Shown: positions 17,714 through 27,622, counted from the stretch's first letter. The stretch is DNA of 64,000 nucleotides from Flavobacterium sp. MDT1-60 (GCF_014844035.1 NZ_CP062159.1:496001-560000), one strand, 5' to 3'. Notes: generated from the letters alone by a model not told the origin. Numbers and translations are program-made.

Positions 17714-18874
17714 ATGAATGACATTTTAATACAAAACACGACAGCATTTTTTGAGAAATCGTTCGGATCTGTTCCTCAAAAAATTGTACTTTCTCCCGGA
17801 AGAATAAACATTATTGGAGAACACATTGATTACAACGACGGTTATGTTTTACCAGCCGCAATTGACAAAGTAATTTGCTTTGCTTTTGAAAAAAACAACA
17901 CTCAAAAATCTAAAATAATCGCCATCGATTTAAATGAAGAATTTGAACTTGATTTAACAGAACCAATCCAATTATGCGATGTTGTTTGGACCAATTATAT
18001 TCGTGGTGTTGTCAAACAACTTCAGGACAATGGATTTTCGTTTGAAGGTTTCAACTGTGTTTTCAGCAGTAATATTCCGGTTGGTTCCGGTTTGTCTTCT
18101 TCGGCAGCTTTAGAGTGCGGAACGCTTTTCGGAATCAAGGAACTTTTCGGTTTAAAAATTGAAAAAGTTGATATCGCCTTAATGGGGCAAAAAGCGGAAC
18201 ATTGGGTAGGAATTAATTGTGGAATCATGGATCAGTTTTCGAGCGTACACGGACTTGAAAACAAAGTAATCAAATTAGATTGCAATACATTGGAATTTGA
18301 ATATCACGATGCTGATTTCAAAGATTATTCAGTCATTTTATTTGATAGTAATGTAAAACATTCGCTTTTTACTTCTGAATATAATACGAGAAGATTAGAA
18401 TGTGAAGAAGGATTATCAATTATTAAAAAACACTTTCCGGAAGTAAAAAGTTTCAGGGATTGTTCTGAAGAGCAACTTTTGAGTATTCAGGATCAATTTA
18501 CACCGGTTGTTTTTAAGAGAGTTCATTTTGTTGTAAAAGAAATTAACCGTGTTATTAAAGCATGTGAGGCACTGGACAAAGGAAATATAAAACTTTTAGG
18601 ACAATTGCTTTTTGAAACGCATTATGGTTTGTCGCAGGAATATGAAGTAAGTTGTGAAGAGTTAGATATGCTTGTAGATACCGCAAAATCTGACGATTCG
18701 ATCATTGGAGCGCGTGTAATGGGTGGCGGATTTGGTGGTTGTACCATAAATTTAGTTAAAAAAGGAGATGAAAATGAGGTAAAACGTAAATTTTCAAAAC
18801 TTTATTTAGATACATTTGGAATTGAATTAAAATTCTATGATGTAAAAATCTCAAATGGAACAACACTACTTTAA
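17714..18874 (+). CDS. galK: galactokinase
   Basis: 386 aa GHMP kinase. Galactose signature SPGRINIIGEHIDYNDGYVL (~28-47), ATP loop PVGSGLSSSAALECG (~120-134) and the C-terminal motif GARVMGGGFGGCTINLV. Phosphorylates galactose at C1 with ATP. Between galM and galT; the gap to galT is 17 bp. Together they make the Leloir pathway for galactose freed from pectic galactan or arabinogalactan. Confidence 0.96.
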   Translation: MNDILIQNTTAFFEKSFGSVPQKIVLSPGRINIIGEHIDYNDGYVLPAAIDKVICFAFEKNNTQKSKIIAIDLNEEFELDLTEPIQLCDVVWTNYIRGVVKQLQDNGFSFEGFNCVFSSNIPVGSGLSSSAALECGTLFGIKELFGLKIEKVDIALMGQKAEHWVGINCGIMDQFSSVHGLENKVIKLDCNTLEFEYHDADFKDYSVILFDSNVKHSLFTSEYNTRRLECEEGLSIIKKHFPEVKSFRDCSEEQLLSIQDQFTPVVFKRVHFVVKEINRVIKACEALDKGNIKLLGQLLFETHYGLSQEYEVSCEELDMLVDTAKSDDSIIGARVMGGGFGGCTINLVKKGDENEVKRKFSKLYLDTFGIELKFYDVKISNGTTLL

Positions 18875-18891
18875 TACCACAAAAGAATACA

Positions 18892-19971
18892 ATGAAAAAT
18901 TTTGACATTAACGAAGACCCTCACAGACGCTTCAATCCTCTACTTAACGAATGGGTGCTAGTATCACCTCATCGTGCAAAACGCCCTTGGCAGGGACAAA
19001 ATGAAACTATTGCCACAGAGGCTTTACCAAAATATGATTCAACTTGTTATTTATGTCCCGGTAATGTTCGGGCCAATGGCGTAAGTAATCCGAAATACGA
19101 CAGTAGTTTCGTTTTCGAAAATGATTTTGCTGCCATGAAACAGGAAGAAATTATTTTTGAAGAAGACATTAAACACACTTTTTTTAAGGCAAAACCAGAA
19201 CAGGGAATTTCCAGAGTCGTTTGTTTTTCTCCAAGACACGATCTTACTTTACCCGAAATGGATCTTGACGGAATTGAAAATATCATTAGAACCTGGCAAA
19301 AAGAGTATACCGATTTAGGGAATATAAAATACATCAACCACGTTCAGATTTTTGAAAATAAAGGAAGCGTTATGGGGTGTAGTAACCCGCATCCGCACGG
19401 CCAAATCTGGGCACAATCATCATTGCCAACTCAGGTTGAAAAAACGCATCATAGCCTAAAAGCCTATTATGATAAAAACAAAAGAACACTTCTTGAAGAT
19501 TATCTTCAGGCCGAATTAAGATCAGGAAGTCGTATCGTTATCGAAAACGATTATTTTGTGGCTTTGGTTCCGTTCTGGGCGATCTGGCCTTACGAAACTA
19601 TGATTCTGAGTAAAAGAGCAATCTCAAAAATTACTGATTTTACAGAAGGTGAAGTACGTTCTTATGCTAAAATTTTAAAGCAGCTCACAATTAAGTACGA
19701 TAATTTATTCAGCACTTCTTTCCCTTATTCATCAGGAATTCATCAGGCTCCTACAGATGGTTTAGAACATCCTGAATGGCATTTCCATATGCACTTTTAT
19801 CCGCCTTTGCTTCGATCTGCAACGGTTAAAAAATTCATGGTGGGTTACGAAATGTTAGGCGAGTCGCAACGTGATATTACACCTGAAAAAAGCGCCGAGA
19901 TTTTAAGGCAACAATCAGATGTGCATTACAAAAGTAAAGCGGCAGTTCGTGAAAAAGTTGAATCGAAATAA
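18892..19971 (+). CDS. galT: galactose-1-phosphate uridylyltransferase
   Basis: 359 aa. Zinc ligands Cys52 and Cys55 (TCYLCPGN) and the HIT-like active site GCSNPHPHGQIW with nucleophilic His near 169. Transfers UMP from UDP-glucose to galactose 1-phosphate. A matching galE was not seen in the window. Last gene of the gal series; the following gap holds the symporter promoter. Confidence 0.96.
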   Translation: MKNFDINEDPHRRFNPLLNEWVLVSPHRAKRPWQGQNETIATEALPKYDSTCYLCPGNVRANGVSNPKYDSSFVFENDFAAMKQEEIIFEEDIKHTFFKAKPEQGISRVVCFSPRHDLTLPEMDLDGIENIIRTWQKEYTDLGNIKYINHVQIFENKGSVMGCSNPHPHGQIWAQSSLPTQVEKTHHSLKAYYDKNKRTLLEDYLQAELRSGSRIVIENDYFVALVPFWAIWPYETMILSKRAISKITDFTEGEVRSYAKILKQLTIKYDNLFSTSFPYSSGIHQAPTDGLEHPEWHFHMHFYPPLLRSATVKKFMVGYEMLGESQRDITPEKSAEILRQQSDVHYKSKAAVREKVESK

Positions 19972-20009
19972 GAACCAATCTAAAATTTAACATAATAATC
20001 CACTTATAA

Positions 20010-20063
20010 ATGTAAAAAATACATTTGTAGGTGGTGTTAATATAGATTTTTATTATACTTTTG
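20010..20063 (+). promoter_or_regulatory. symporter promoter with AraR-like palindrome
   Basis: ATGTAAAAAATACAT (20010-20024) matches the outer bases of the other operators (RTGT...TACAY). An exact -7 box TACTTTTG lies at 20056-20063. Unlike at susC and tkt, the palindrome lies upstream of the core promoter, so it may act differently or serve a second start. Confidence 0.5.
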
Positions 20064-20206
20064 ACTTTCGTTCTTATTTTGACAAAAAAATAACATAAAT
20101 AAAACACATATCTTATTTTTAGTCAGAGAAAACCACAAAAAAGCTGATTTTTTAATTTATTAAACAAACAATCACCTAAAAACTAATTTTTAAAATACTA
20201 CTAACA

Positions 20207-21907
20207 ATGAACCAGAACCTTGCTTTCGCAGATTATGCGGTTTTTATTATTTATTTCATCGTAGTTTCGGTCTACGGTTATACAGTTTACAGTAAGCGTA
20301 AAAAAGACGAACATGATGCTAAAGCTTACTTTTTAGCTGAAGGAAATTTAACGTGGTGGGCTATTGGAGCTTCGTTAATTGCCTCAAACATTTCAGCTGA
20401 ACAATTTATCGGAATGAGCGGTGAAGGTTTCTTTTTAGGAATTGCCGTTGCAGCTTATGAATGGCTTGCTGCTGTTGCTTTGATTATTGTAGCAGTGTGG
20501 TTTATTCCTGTTTATCTTAAAAATAAGATTTACACCATGCCTCAATTCTTAAAAACACGTTACAACGAATCTACTGCTTTGATTATGGCGGTTTTCTGGT
20601 TGTTTTTATATGTATTTGTAAACTTAACTTCTATCCTATATTTAGGAGCTGTTGCTATTAATGGTTTAGCCGGAGGAGAATATCTTCACGTAATCATGAT
20701 CGGACTGGCTTTATTTGCTTTAATTATTTCTCTTGGAGGAATGAAAGTTGTTGCTTATACAGACGTTATTCAGGTGGCGGTTTTAATTATTGGTGGACTT
20801 GTAACTTCTTATATTGCATTGATAACCGTTGGAGAAAAGTTAGGAATAAGTAGCAGCGCAATTGAAGGTTTCAAAGTCTTAATGAGAGAAGCTCCTGAGC
20901 ATTTTAAAATGATTATTCCAAGGCCAACTGCTACTTCATCTCAACTTGAAATTGACAAATACTTAACTTTCCCTGGTTTGATGTCTTACCTTGCCGGTAT
21001 CTGGATTATCAACTTAAACTATTGGGGATGTAACCAATATATCACACAAAGAGCATTAGGTGCCGACTTGCAAACGGCTCGTACGGGTATTTTATTTGCT
21101 GGTATGTTAAAATTATTAATGCCTTTAATCGTAATGTTGCCAGGTATTGCTGCTTACGTTTTATACCAAAATGGGCATTTACCACAATTAGTTGGAGGAA
21201 AAGATGGAGCTTATTCTGCAGTATTGACATTCTTGCCAACTGGTTTAAAAGGACTTTCTGTAGCAGCTTTGACTGCTGCAATTGTAGCTTCATTGGCTGG
21301 AAAAGTAAACAGTATCTCGACTATTTATACGTTAGATATTCATAAAAAATACATCCAAAAAGAAGCGGGTGAAAAACAACAGGTAAATATTGGTAGAATT
21401 GCCGTTTTTGCTGCAATGCTTTTAGCTGTATTATTTACATGGAATGATATTTTAGGAATTGGCGGAGTTGGTGGATTCACTTACATCCAAAAATATACAG
21501 GTTTTATTAGCCCTGGTGTATTTGCTATGTTCTTCCTTGGTATGTTCTGGAAAAGAACTACCGGAACTGCAGCAATTGTGGGTGTAATTTTAGGATTTGT
21601 ATTATCCGTTTTATTCAATGAATATGCTCCAATGTTATTCGGAAACGAAACTTTACTATATACCGCATGGCCTACTGGAAAAGTTATAGGCGGTGTTCCT
21701 GTATACGAAATTCCTTTCCACATTTGTATGGGATTATCATTCTTCTTTACAATGTTAGCGATGATTGGAATCAGTTTTGCTGGTCCAAAAGTGAACCCTA
21801 AAGCGTTTGAAATAGACTCTGAAATGTTTAAAGTAAAACCACAAACTACAGTTTTAATCGTAATTACATTATTGATTATTGTGGCTTTGTATGTTAAATT
21901 CTGGTAG
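20207..21907 (+). CDS. sodium/sugar symporter (SSS family)
   Basis: 566 aa with about 14 membrane segments and no signal peptide. SSS features: LTWWAIGASLIASNISAEQFIGMSG near the N-terminus (sodium/substrate site region), NYWGCNQYITQRALGA, and the SGLT-like TAAIVASLAGKVNSISTIYTLD. Imports a sugar across the inner membrane with sodium. The location after galMKT suggests galactose, while the AraR-like palindrome upstream suggests arabinose; sequence alone does not decide. Confidence 0.9.
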   Translation: MNQNLAFADYAVFIIYFIVVSVYGYTVYSKRKKDEHDAKAYFLAEGNLTWWAIGASLIASNISAEQFIGMSGEGFFLGIAVAAYEWLAAVALIIVAVWFIPVYLKNKIYTMPQFLKTRYNESTALIMAVFWLFLYVFVNLTSILYLGAVAINGLAGGEYLHVIMIGLALFALIISLGGMKVVAYTDVIQVAVLIIGGLVTSYIALITVGEKLGISSSAIEGFKVLMREAPEHFKMIIPRPTATSSQLEIDKYLTFPGLMSYLAGIWIINLNYWGCNQYITQRALGADLQTARTGILFAGMLKLLMPLIVMLPGIAAYVLYQNGHLPQLVGGKDGAYSAVLTFLPTGLKGLSVAALTAAIVASLAGKVNSISTIYTLDIHKKYIQKEAGEKQQVNIGRIAVFAAMLLAVLFTWNDILGIGGVGGFTYIQKYTGFISPGVFAMFFLGMFWKRTTGTAAIVGVILGFVLSVLFNEYAPMLFGNETLLYTAWPTGKVIGGVPVYEIPFHICMGLSFFFTMLAMIGISFAGPKVNPKAFEIDSEMFKVKPQTTVLIVITLLIIVALYVKFW

Positions 21908-21939
21908 TATAATTTTTTACTATATTATTTTTTGAAGAC

Positions 21940-21972
21940 AAAAAGAGGATGCCATTCGGTATCCTCTTTTTA
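21940..21972 (+). terminator. intrinsic terminator after the symporter
   Basis: AGAGGATGCC / GGTATCCTCT stem (one G-T pair) with ATTC loop and T5 tail. Confidence 0.85.
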
Positions 21973-22087
21973 TTTATAAAAAGCATTTTAACTCTTAATA
22001 ATAAAGCCTCAATTTATTTTATTTTGTGTAATCAAATTTTAAATTAATTTTAACCAAAAAAATAAAACTAACAAACCATTAAAAAAA

Positions 22088-22693
22088 ATGAAAAAACTAT
22101 TACTTGCTTTCTTCCTGATTTCCGGAGCAGCATTCTGTCAGGACATGACTGTTATAAATGGAAATTTTGATTTCTTAAAAGATCAGACTGAAATAAATAC
22201 TGAATTTGATTACAGTAATTTCACTATGATGAAAGAGAGAAAACCGGAGTCTCAATATGTCGAAGAACATAAAGCCGATTTGGATCAGAAAGCAAAAGGA
22301 AACGGAAACCTTTGGCAAAAAAAATGGGTTGCTGCAAAAGAGCAAATCTGGACACCAAAATTTCTGGAAATCGGAAATATTGTATTAACCAAAGCAGGTA
22401 AAAACCTGAATTTTCAGGAAGGATTAAACACTCCGTATACTTTAATTGTGCAAACTCTTTGGATTTATCCGGGTTGGGATGCCGGAATTATGAAACAACC
22501 GGCAAAAGTTACTACTCATTTAAAATTTGTAGAAACAGCAAATAAGTCAAATGTGCTGTTAGAAATTTCAAGTGAGGAAGCACCGGGAGATCAATGGGGA
22601 AATAATTACAGTAACGAATCAAGAATTGGAGAAGGATATGCTAAAACAGCCAAATCATTATCAAAAATGATACTGAAAAAAGCATCTAAATAA
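22088..22693 (+). CDS. secreted protein of unknown function
   Basis: 201 aa. Signal peptide MKKLLLAFFLISGAAFCQ. The mature part is charged, with Trp-rich segments (WQKKWVAAKEQIWTPKFLE, YTLIVQTLWIYPGWDAG) and a closing amphipathic helix. I do not recognise a family; small exported proteins of this kind are common in Bacteroidota. It is framed by terminators, so it is probably a single-gene transcript, convergent with the halogenase-like gene. Confidence 0.75.
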   Translation: MKKLLLAFFLISGAAFCQDMTVINGNFDFLKDQTEINTEFDYSNFTMMKERKPESQYVEEHKADLDQKAKGNGNLWQKKWVAAKEQIWTPKFLEIGNIVLTKAGKNLNFQEGLNTPYTLIVQTLWIYPGWDAGIMKQPAKVTTHLKFVETANKSNVLLEISSEEAPGDQWGNNYSNESRIGEGYAKTAKSLSKMILKKASK

Positions 22694-22710
22694 GAAGTAC
22701 TATATCAAAG

Positions 22711-22738
22711 AAAAAGCCCTGATTATTCAGGGCTTTGT
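22711..22738. terminator. bidirectional intrinsic terminator
   Basis: AAAGCCCTGA-TTAT-TCAGGGCTTT, a perfect 10-bp stem between convergent genes. It includes the stop codon of the halogenase-like gene. Confidence 0.85.
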
Positions 22739-23973
22739 TCTTTTTGCATATTCAGTAAATAAGCCATATTCTTAATCACATGATCGTGTTTTTTTACAAA
22801 AGGGTTTTCTTCATTCCAGACATATCCGGCTAATACTGAGCAAATTTTTTCTTTCACTTCCAGATTTTCAGGTTGATGAAAAAACAAAGTCTGAAGGTTT
22901 CCGGTATACCATTCTTTCACGTAAGTGGTAAAAACAGCTATTCCTCTTTTCATGTATTCCGTAAATTCAACTTCCCAGTCTACTTCAATTCCTTGTGATT
23001 CTTTAATATATAATTTTGCTGCCAACATTCCCGATTCGGTTGCAAATGCAACTCCCGATGAAAAAACCGGATCTAAGAATTCAGAACTGTTTCCGGTTAA
23101 TGCAAAACCATCACCGTACATTCTTTTCACTGCTCTTGAATAATTTTCCAGTTTTACCGGTTCAAATAGAAACTCGGTTCCTTTAAATCTTTGGATATAA
23201 TAATCCGACATCTGAATTGCATTTCGCAAAGCCTCGGCATTATCTTTATTTTCTGAAAGCGAATTAATAAAATCAGTAGGCCCAACAACTCCTAAACTAG
23301 TGTTTCCATTCGAAAACGGAATTACCCATAACCAAACTTCAGTTTCCAGAATGTCAAATGAAATTTGAGTTCCTTCTTCGCCTTCTGGTCTGTTAATGTC
23401 TTTTACATGTGTAAATATTGAAGAATGCGGATCTAATTTTGACGGTGTATCCAAATCTAAAAGTCTTGGCAAAACACGTCCATATCCACTGGAATCAATA
23501 ATAAATTTTGCGTGAATTTCTTTTAAATTTCCGTCTTTGTCTTTTACAATGGTTTTCGAATTTTTTCCTTCAAAAGAAACTTCCAAAACCTCAGTTTCAA
23601 ATTCTAAGTCTATTCCTTTTCTAACGACTTCCTGCGCCATAGTGTTGTCAAAATCTGCTCTTGGCACTTGCCAGGTCCAATCCCAGCCCTCTCCAAATTT
23701 CTGACTGAAATCGAAAACACAAATTTCTTCTCCCCTAATAAAACGAGCCCCGAGTTTTTTCTCAAAATTCATCGCATCGAGACATTCAAAAAGTTCCGCT
23801 TCCGCAAAATGATCCATCACTCGCGGAATAAGGCTTTCGCCGACCACAAGTCTTGGAAATTTTGTTTTCTCCACCACTTTTATCTTAATATTATTTTTAT
23901 GAAGATAAGATGCCGAAACGCATCCTGAAGGTCCTGCACCAATCACTAAAACATCAACAAACTCCTTTGTCAT
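22723..23973 (-). CDS. flavin-dependent halogenase-like oxidoreductase
   Basis: 416 aa. N-terminal FAD site VIGAGPSGCVSASYL (~10-24), then VVGESLIPRVMDHF, and WDWTWQVPRADFD, which keeps the W-x-W-x-[IV]-P motif of tryptophan-halogenase-type enzymes. The later FAD motif DGFALTGNSSEFLDPVFSSG is also present. It is divergent from TAL at the head of the pigment cluster. Flexirubins can carry chlorine on the aryl ring, so a halogenase for the phenol end is a reasonable role. A geranylgeranyl-reductase-like oxidoreductase is the alternative. Confidence 0.75.
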   Translation of the reverse strand: MTKEFVDVLVIGAGPSGCVSASYLHKNNIKIKVVEKTKFPRLVVGESLIPRVMDHFAEAELFECLDAMNFEKKLGARFIRGEEICVFDFSQKFGEGWDWTWQVPRADFDNTMAQEVVRKGIDLEFETEVLEVSFEGKNSKTIVKDKDGNLKEIHAKFIIDSSGYGRVLPRLLDLDTPSKLDPHSSIFTHVKDINRPEGEEGTQISFDILETEVWLWVIPFSNGNTSLGVVGPTDFINSLSENKDNAEALRNAIQMSDYYIQRFKGTEFLFEPVKLENYSRAVKRMYGDGFALTGNSSEFLDPVFSSGVAFATESGMLAAKLYIKESQGIEVDWEVEFTEYMKRGIAVFTTYVKEWYTGNLQTLFFHQPENLEVKEKICSVLAGYVWNEENPFVKKHDHVIKNMAYLLNMQKEQSPE

Positions 23974-24012
23974 AATAAAAATGTTACCGATTATTAACTT
24001 ACATTTGCCTTC

Positions 24013-24038
24013 ATCAAAATAACTACATTTATTTTGAT
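24013..24038. promoter_or_regulatory. perfect 10-bp inverted repeat between halogenase and TAL
   Basis: ATCAAAATAA-CTACAT-TTATTTTGAT lies in the 101-bp gap between the divergent starts at 23973 and 24075. Arm length and 6-bp spacing suit a dimeric regulator. No regulator gene was recognised in the cluster, so the factor is unknown. Confidence 0.5.
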
Positions 24039-24074
24039 AAATAAAATTAAATTAGCACAATCAAAACCGATTTA

Positions 24075-25595
24075 ATGAATACAATTAATGAATATTTAAG
24101 TTTAGGAGAATTCGAAGCCATTATTTTTGGAAATAACAAAGTTACAATCAGCAATGTAGTTTTAAATCGGGTAAACGAAAGCTTTAACTTTCTGAAAGAA
24201 TTTTCAGGAAATAAAATAATATATGGTGTAAATACTGGTTTTGGACCAATGGCTCAATATAAAATTAAAGAGTCAGACCAAATTCAGCTGCAATATAATT
24301 TAATCAGAAGCCACTCTTCAGGAACCGGAAAACCATTGAGTCCGGTTTGTGCAAAAGCAGCAATTTTAGCTCGTTTGAATACGCTTTCATTAGGAAATTC
24401 AGGAGTTCATCCTTCAGTAATTCACCTTATGGCAGAATTAATCAACAGAGATATTACGCCACTGATTTTTGAGCACGGCGGTGTTGGTGCGAGCGGTGAT
24501 TTAGTGCAATTATCACACTTAGCTTTGGTCTTAATTGGCGAAGGCGAAGTTTTTTATAAAGGAGAAAGAAGACCAACTCCTGAAGTTTTTGAAATTGAAG
24601 GCTTAAAACCGATTCAGGTAGAAATTAGGGAAGGTTTGGCTTTGATCAACGGAACTTCGGTTATGACCGGAATTGGTGTTGTTAATGTACATCATGCCAA
24701 CAAATTATTAGACTGGTCTTTAAAATGTTCTTGCGCCATCAACGAATTGGTTCAGGCCTATGACGATCATTTTTCGGCAGAATTAAACCAAACCAAACGT
24801 CATAAAGGACAACAGGAAGTAGCTTCAAGAATGAGAAAAAATCTTTCTGACAGTACTTTAATCCGTAAAAGAGAAGATCATTTATATTCCGGAGAAAACA
24901 CTGAGGAAATCTTCAAGGAAAAAGTTCAGGAATATTATTCATTGCGTTGTGTGCCTCAAATTTTAGGCCCGGTTTTAGAAACAATCAATAATGTTGCTTC
25001 GATTTTAGAAGACGAATTTAACTCGGCAAACGACAACCCAATTATCGACGTAAAAAACAAACACGTTTATCATGGAGGTAATTTCCATGGCGATTATATT
25101 TCGCTTGAAATGGACAAACTAAAAATCGTTATTACCAAATTAACAATGCTCGCAGAACGTCAATTGAATTATTTATTGAATTCAAAAATCAACGAAATTC
25201 TTCCTCCATTTGTTAATTTAGGAACATTAGGATTTAATTTCGGAATGCAGGGCGTTCAGTTTACAGCAACCTCAACAACTGCCGAAAGCCAAATGTTGTC
25301 TAATCCAATGTACGTTCATAGTATCCCGAACAACAATGACAATCAGGATATTGTAAGTATGGGAACAAACGCTGCCGTGATTACCTCAAAAGTAATCGAA
25401 AACGCTTTTGAAGTTTTGAGCATCGAAATGATCACGATTGTTCAGGCAATTGATTATTTAAATCAAAAAGATAAAATTTCATCGGTTACTAAAAAATGGT
25501 ACGATGATGTTCGAAATATAATTCCAGTATTTAAAGAAGATCAGGTAATGTATCCTTTTGTTCAAAAAGTAAAAGATTACTTGATCGATAATTAG
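24075..25595 (+). CDS. tal (ammonia-lyase): tyrosine ammonia-lyase
   Basis: 506 aa of the HAL/PAL family. The MIO cofactor forms from Ala139-Ser140-Gly141 in GGVGASGDLVQLSHLAL. His80 (LIRSHSSGTG) is the residue that favours tyrosine over phenylalanine. Length and sequence agree, from memory, almost throughout with the characterised F. johnsoniae TAL. It turns tyrosine into p-coumarate, the starter of the aryl-polyene half of flexirubin. First gene of the plus-strand cluster, divergent from the halogenase-like gene. Confidence 0.95.
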   Translation: MNTINEYLSLGEFEAIIFGNNKVTISNVVLNRVNESFNFLKEFSGNKIIYGVNTGFGPMAQYKIKESDQIQLQYNLIRSHSSGTGKPLSPVCAKAAILARLNTLSLGNSGVHPSVIHLMAELINRDITPLIFEHGGVGASGDLVQLSHLALVLIGEGEVFYKGERRPTPEVFEIEGLKPIQVEIREGLALINGTSVMTGIGVVNVHHANKLLDWSLKCSCAINELVQAYDDHFSAELNQTKRHKGQQEVASRMRKNLSDSTLIRKREDHLYSGENTEEIFKEKVQEYYSLRCVPQILGPVLETINNVASILEDEFNSANDNPIIDVKNKHVYHGGNFHGDYISLEMDKLKIVITKLTMLAERQLNYLLNSKINEILPPFVNLGTLGFNFGMQGVQFTATSTTAESQMLSNPMYVHSIPNNNDNQDIVSMGTNAAVITSKVIENAFEVLSIEMITIVQAIDYLNQKDKISSVTKKWYDDVRNIIPVFKEDQVMYPFVQKVKDYLIDN

Positions 25596-25635
25596 ATTTT
25601 TATCTCCCATTATTAATATTGAACCTTTTAAAATC

Positions 25636-26863
25636 ATGAAAAAAAACACTTATTTTTTTATTTGCATTCACTATTCAATTTGTTAATAGTCAGGAATTGG
25701 CCTTAGTTAAAAAAAATTCGAAAATTGGATATATTTCCAAAAACGGAGATTTTAAGATTGAGCCAAAATACAAATCGGCAAAGAGCTTTTCCGAAGGTTT
25801 GGCGGCTGCAGAAGAAAATGGAAAATGGGGATTCATTGATACAAAAGGAACCTGGGTAATTCCAGCTGATTTTAAAGATGCCAAAGATTTTAACAGCGGA
25901 ATAGCCGTTGTTCAAAAAGATAAGGATTGGGTTTATATCAATACAAAAGGAGAAATTCAAAAAGCACCGGCTTCTGATAAAGTATTTGATTTTAAAGATG
26001 GTGTTGCTTTTATCAGACAAAACGATAAAGTTGGATTGATCAATTCAAAAATGACAGTTGTTCTGGAACCGAAATACGATCAGATCAAAGCTTTTGAAAA
26101 TGGTTTTGCCAGAGTTGAAAGCAATAAAAAATGGGGAATTATAAATTCTGCCGGAAAAGAAGTTGTAGAACCAACTTATGATGAAATAGGCAATTATTTT
26201 AAAAATACAAGCTGGGCAAGAAAGGATAAAACTTTCGGAATTGTAAGTGACGGAAAATTTATTCCGGTTGACGGAGCAGAAAAAATCTGGGATTTTGAAA
26301 CACAAGATTTGACCTTTGCCAAAAAGAACGGAAAAATTGGATTCATTGACTTAAAAGGAAATTGGGTAATTACTCCTATATATGATAAAGCGAAAGCATT
26401 CTCAAAAAATTTAGCTCCGGTTTGTGTGGGTTCTAAATGGGGATACATCAACCCAAAAGCAGAATTTGTAATTGAACCGACTTATAGCGATGCCGAAGTT
26501 TTTAGCTCAAACGGACTGGCTCCGGTAAAAGAAAAAAACTGGGGATTCATCAATGAAACTGGAAAAATAGTAATCCCAACACAATACGGAATTACAACAA
26601 ACGGAATTATCGCCATGTTTGTACAGCAGGATAAAGGATTTATCGATGGTGTCGCAAGAGTAAAAAACGAAGGAAAATGGGGTTTTCTTAAACCAGACGG
26701 AACTGTAGTAAGCAATCAATGGTTTGAAAACGCTGAGTTATTTTCAAAATCAGAAAAAAAAGAGATCGTTGAAACTGCAGCTGAAAAACCAAAACAGGAA
26801 ACAAAACAAGCAAAGCCGGCAACCAAATCTGCTGCCAAACCTGCTGTCAAAAAAAAGAAATAA
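25636..26863 (+). CDS. WG-repeat protein, apparently frameshifted in its signal sequence
   Basis: Repeats of about 35-45 residues (GKWGFIDTKGTWVIPADF, KIGFIDLKGNWVITPIYD and others) fill most of the protein; the C-terminus is a Lys/Ala/Pro-rich tail. The ATG at 25636 is followed by eight A's and runs into TAA at 25684. The frame shifted by one base encodes TLIFLFAFTIQFVNSQ, a perfect signal-peptide core, and joins the WG repeats, but has no start codon of its own. With seven A's the product would start MKKTLIFLFAF and be 408 aa. A TTG at 25697 could start a leaderless 388-aa form. Function in the cluster is unknown. Confidence 0.7.
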
Positions 26864-26890
26864 CATTTATTCCAATAAAAAATAAATTAC

Positions 26891-27622
26891 ATGAAATGTG
26901 TATTAGTAACAGGCGGTTCGAGAGGAATTGGAAGTGCTATTTGTAAAAAATTAGCCGTCGAAGCCAATTACCATATTCTGATTAATTATCATTCGAATAA
27001 AACAGCTGCCGAAGCAACACTTCAGGAAATACAAAAATTAGGAGCAACGGGAGAAATTCTGGGTTTTGACGTTTCTAATTTTGAAGAGGTACAAAACACT
27101 TTAACAAAATGGCAGGAAGCCAATCCTGAAGCACTAGTTGAAGCTATTGTAAATAACGCCGGAATTACAAAAGATGGTCTTTTTATGTGGATGACTCCCG
27201 AAGATTGGAACGGAGTTGTGAACACAAGCTTAAACGGATTTTTTAATGTGACGCAGTTTTTCATTCAAAAAATGCTTCGAAATAAATATGGCAGAATTGT
27301 GAATATGGTTTCGGTTTCGGGCGTAAAAGGAACGGCTGGACAAACCAATTATTCCGCTGCAAAAGGCGCTATTGTTGCCGCTACAAAAGCATTAGCACAA
27401 GAAGTTGCCAAACGTAATATTACTGTAAATGCTGTGGCTCCTGGTTTTATCAGAACAGATATGACAAGTCAACTGGACGAAAAAGAATTATTAAAGCTAA
27501 TTCCGGTGAATCGTTTTGGCGAAGCCGAAGAAGTTGCAGATTTGGTAAGCTTTTTGATTTCTAAAAAAGCAAGTTATATTACAGGAGAGATTATCAATAT
27601 AAACGGAGGAATATATTCTTAA
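26891..27622 (+). CDS. 3-oxoacyl-ACP reductase (FabG/ApeQ-like)
   Basis: 243 aa short-chain dehydrogenase. NAD(P) loop VTGGSRGIGSAI (~6-17), NNAGI, catalytic Ser in MVSVSG, then Tyr-x3-Lys in NYSAAKG. Reduces the 3-keto group of the growing aryl-polyene chain on ACP. Located between the WG-repeat gene and the first ketosynthase. Primary fatty-acid FabG is less likely given the surrounding polyene genes. Confidence 0.9.
   Translation: MKCVLVTGGSRGIGSAICKKLAVEANYHILINYHSNKTAAEATLQEIQKLGATGEILGFDVSNFEEVQNTLTKWQEANPEALVEAIVNNAGITKDGLFMWMTPEDWNGVVNTSLNGFFNVTQFFIQKMLRNKYGRIVNMVSVSGVKGTAGQTNYSAAKGAIVAATKALAQEVAKRNITVNAVAPGFIRTDMTSQLDEKELLKLIPVNRFGEAEEVADLVSFLISKKASYITGEIININGGIYS

Noticed and set aside
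19047..19337. Antisense open frames over galT and other genes
   Set aside because: They are mirror frames of well-supported genes, with no signals or families of their own.
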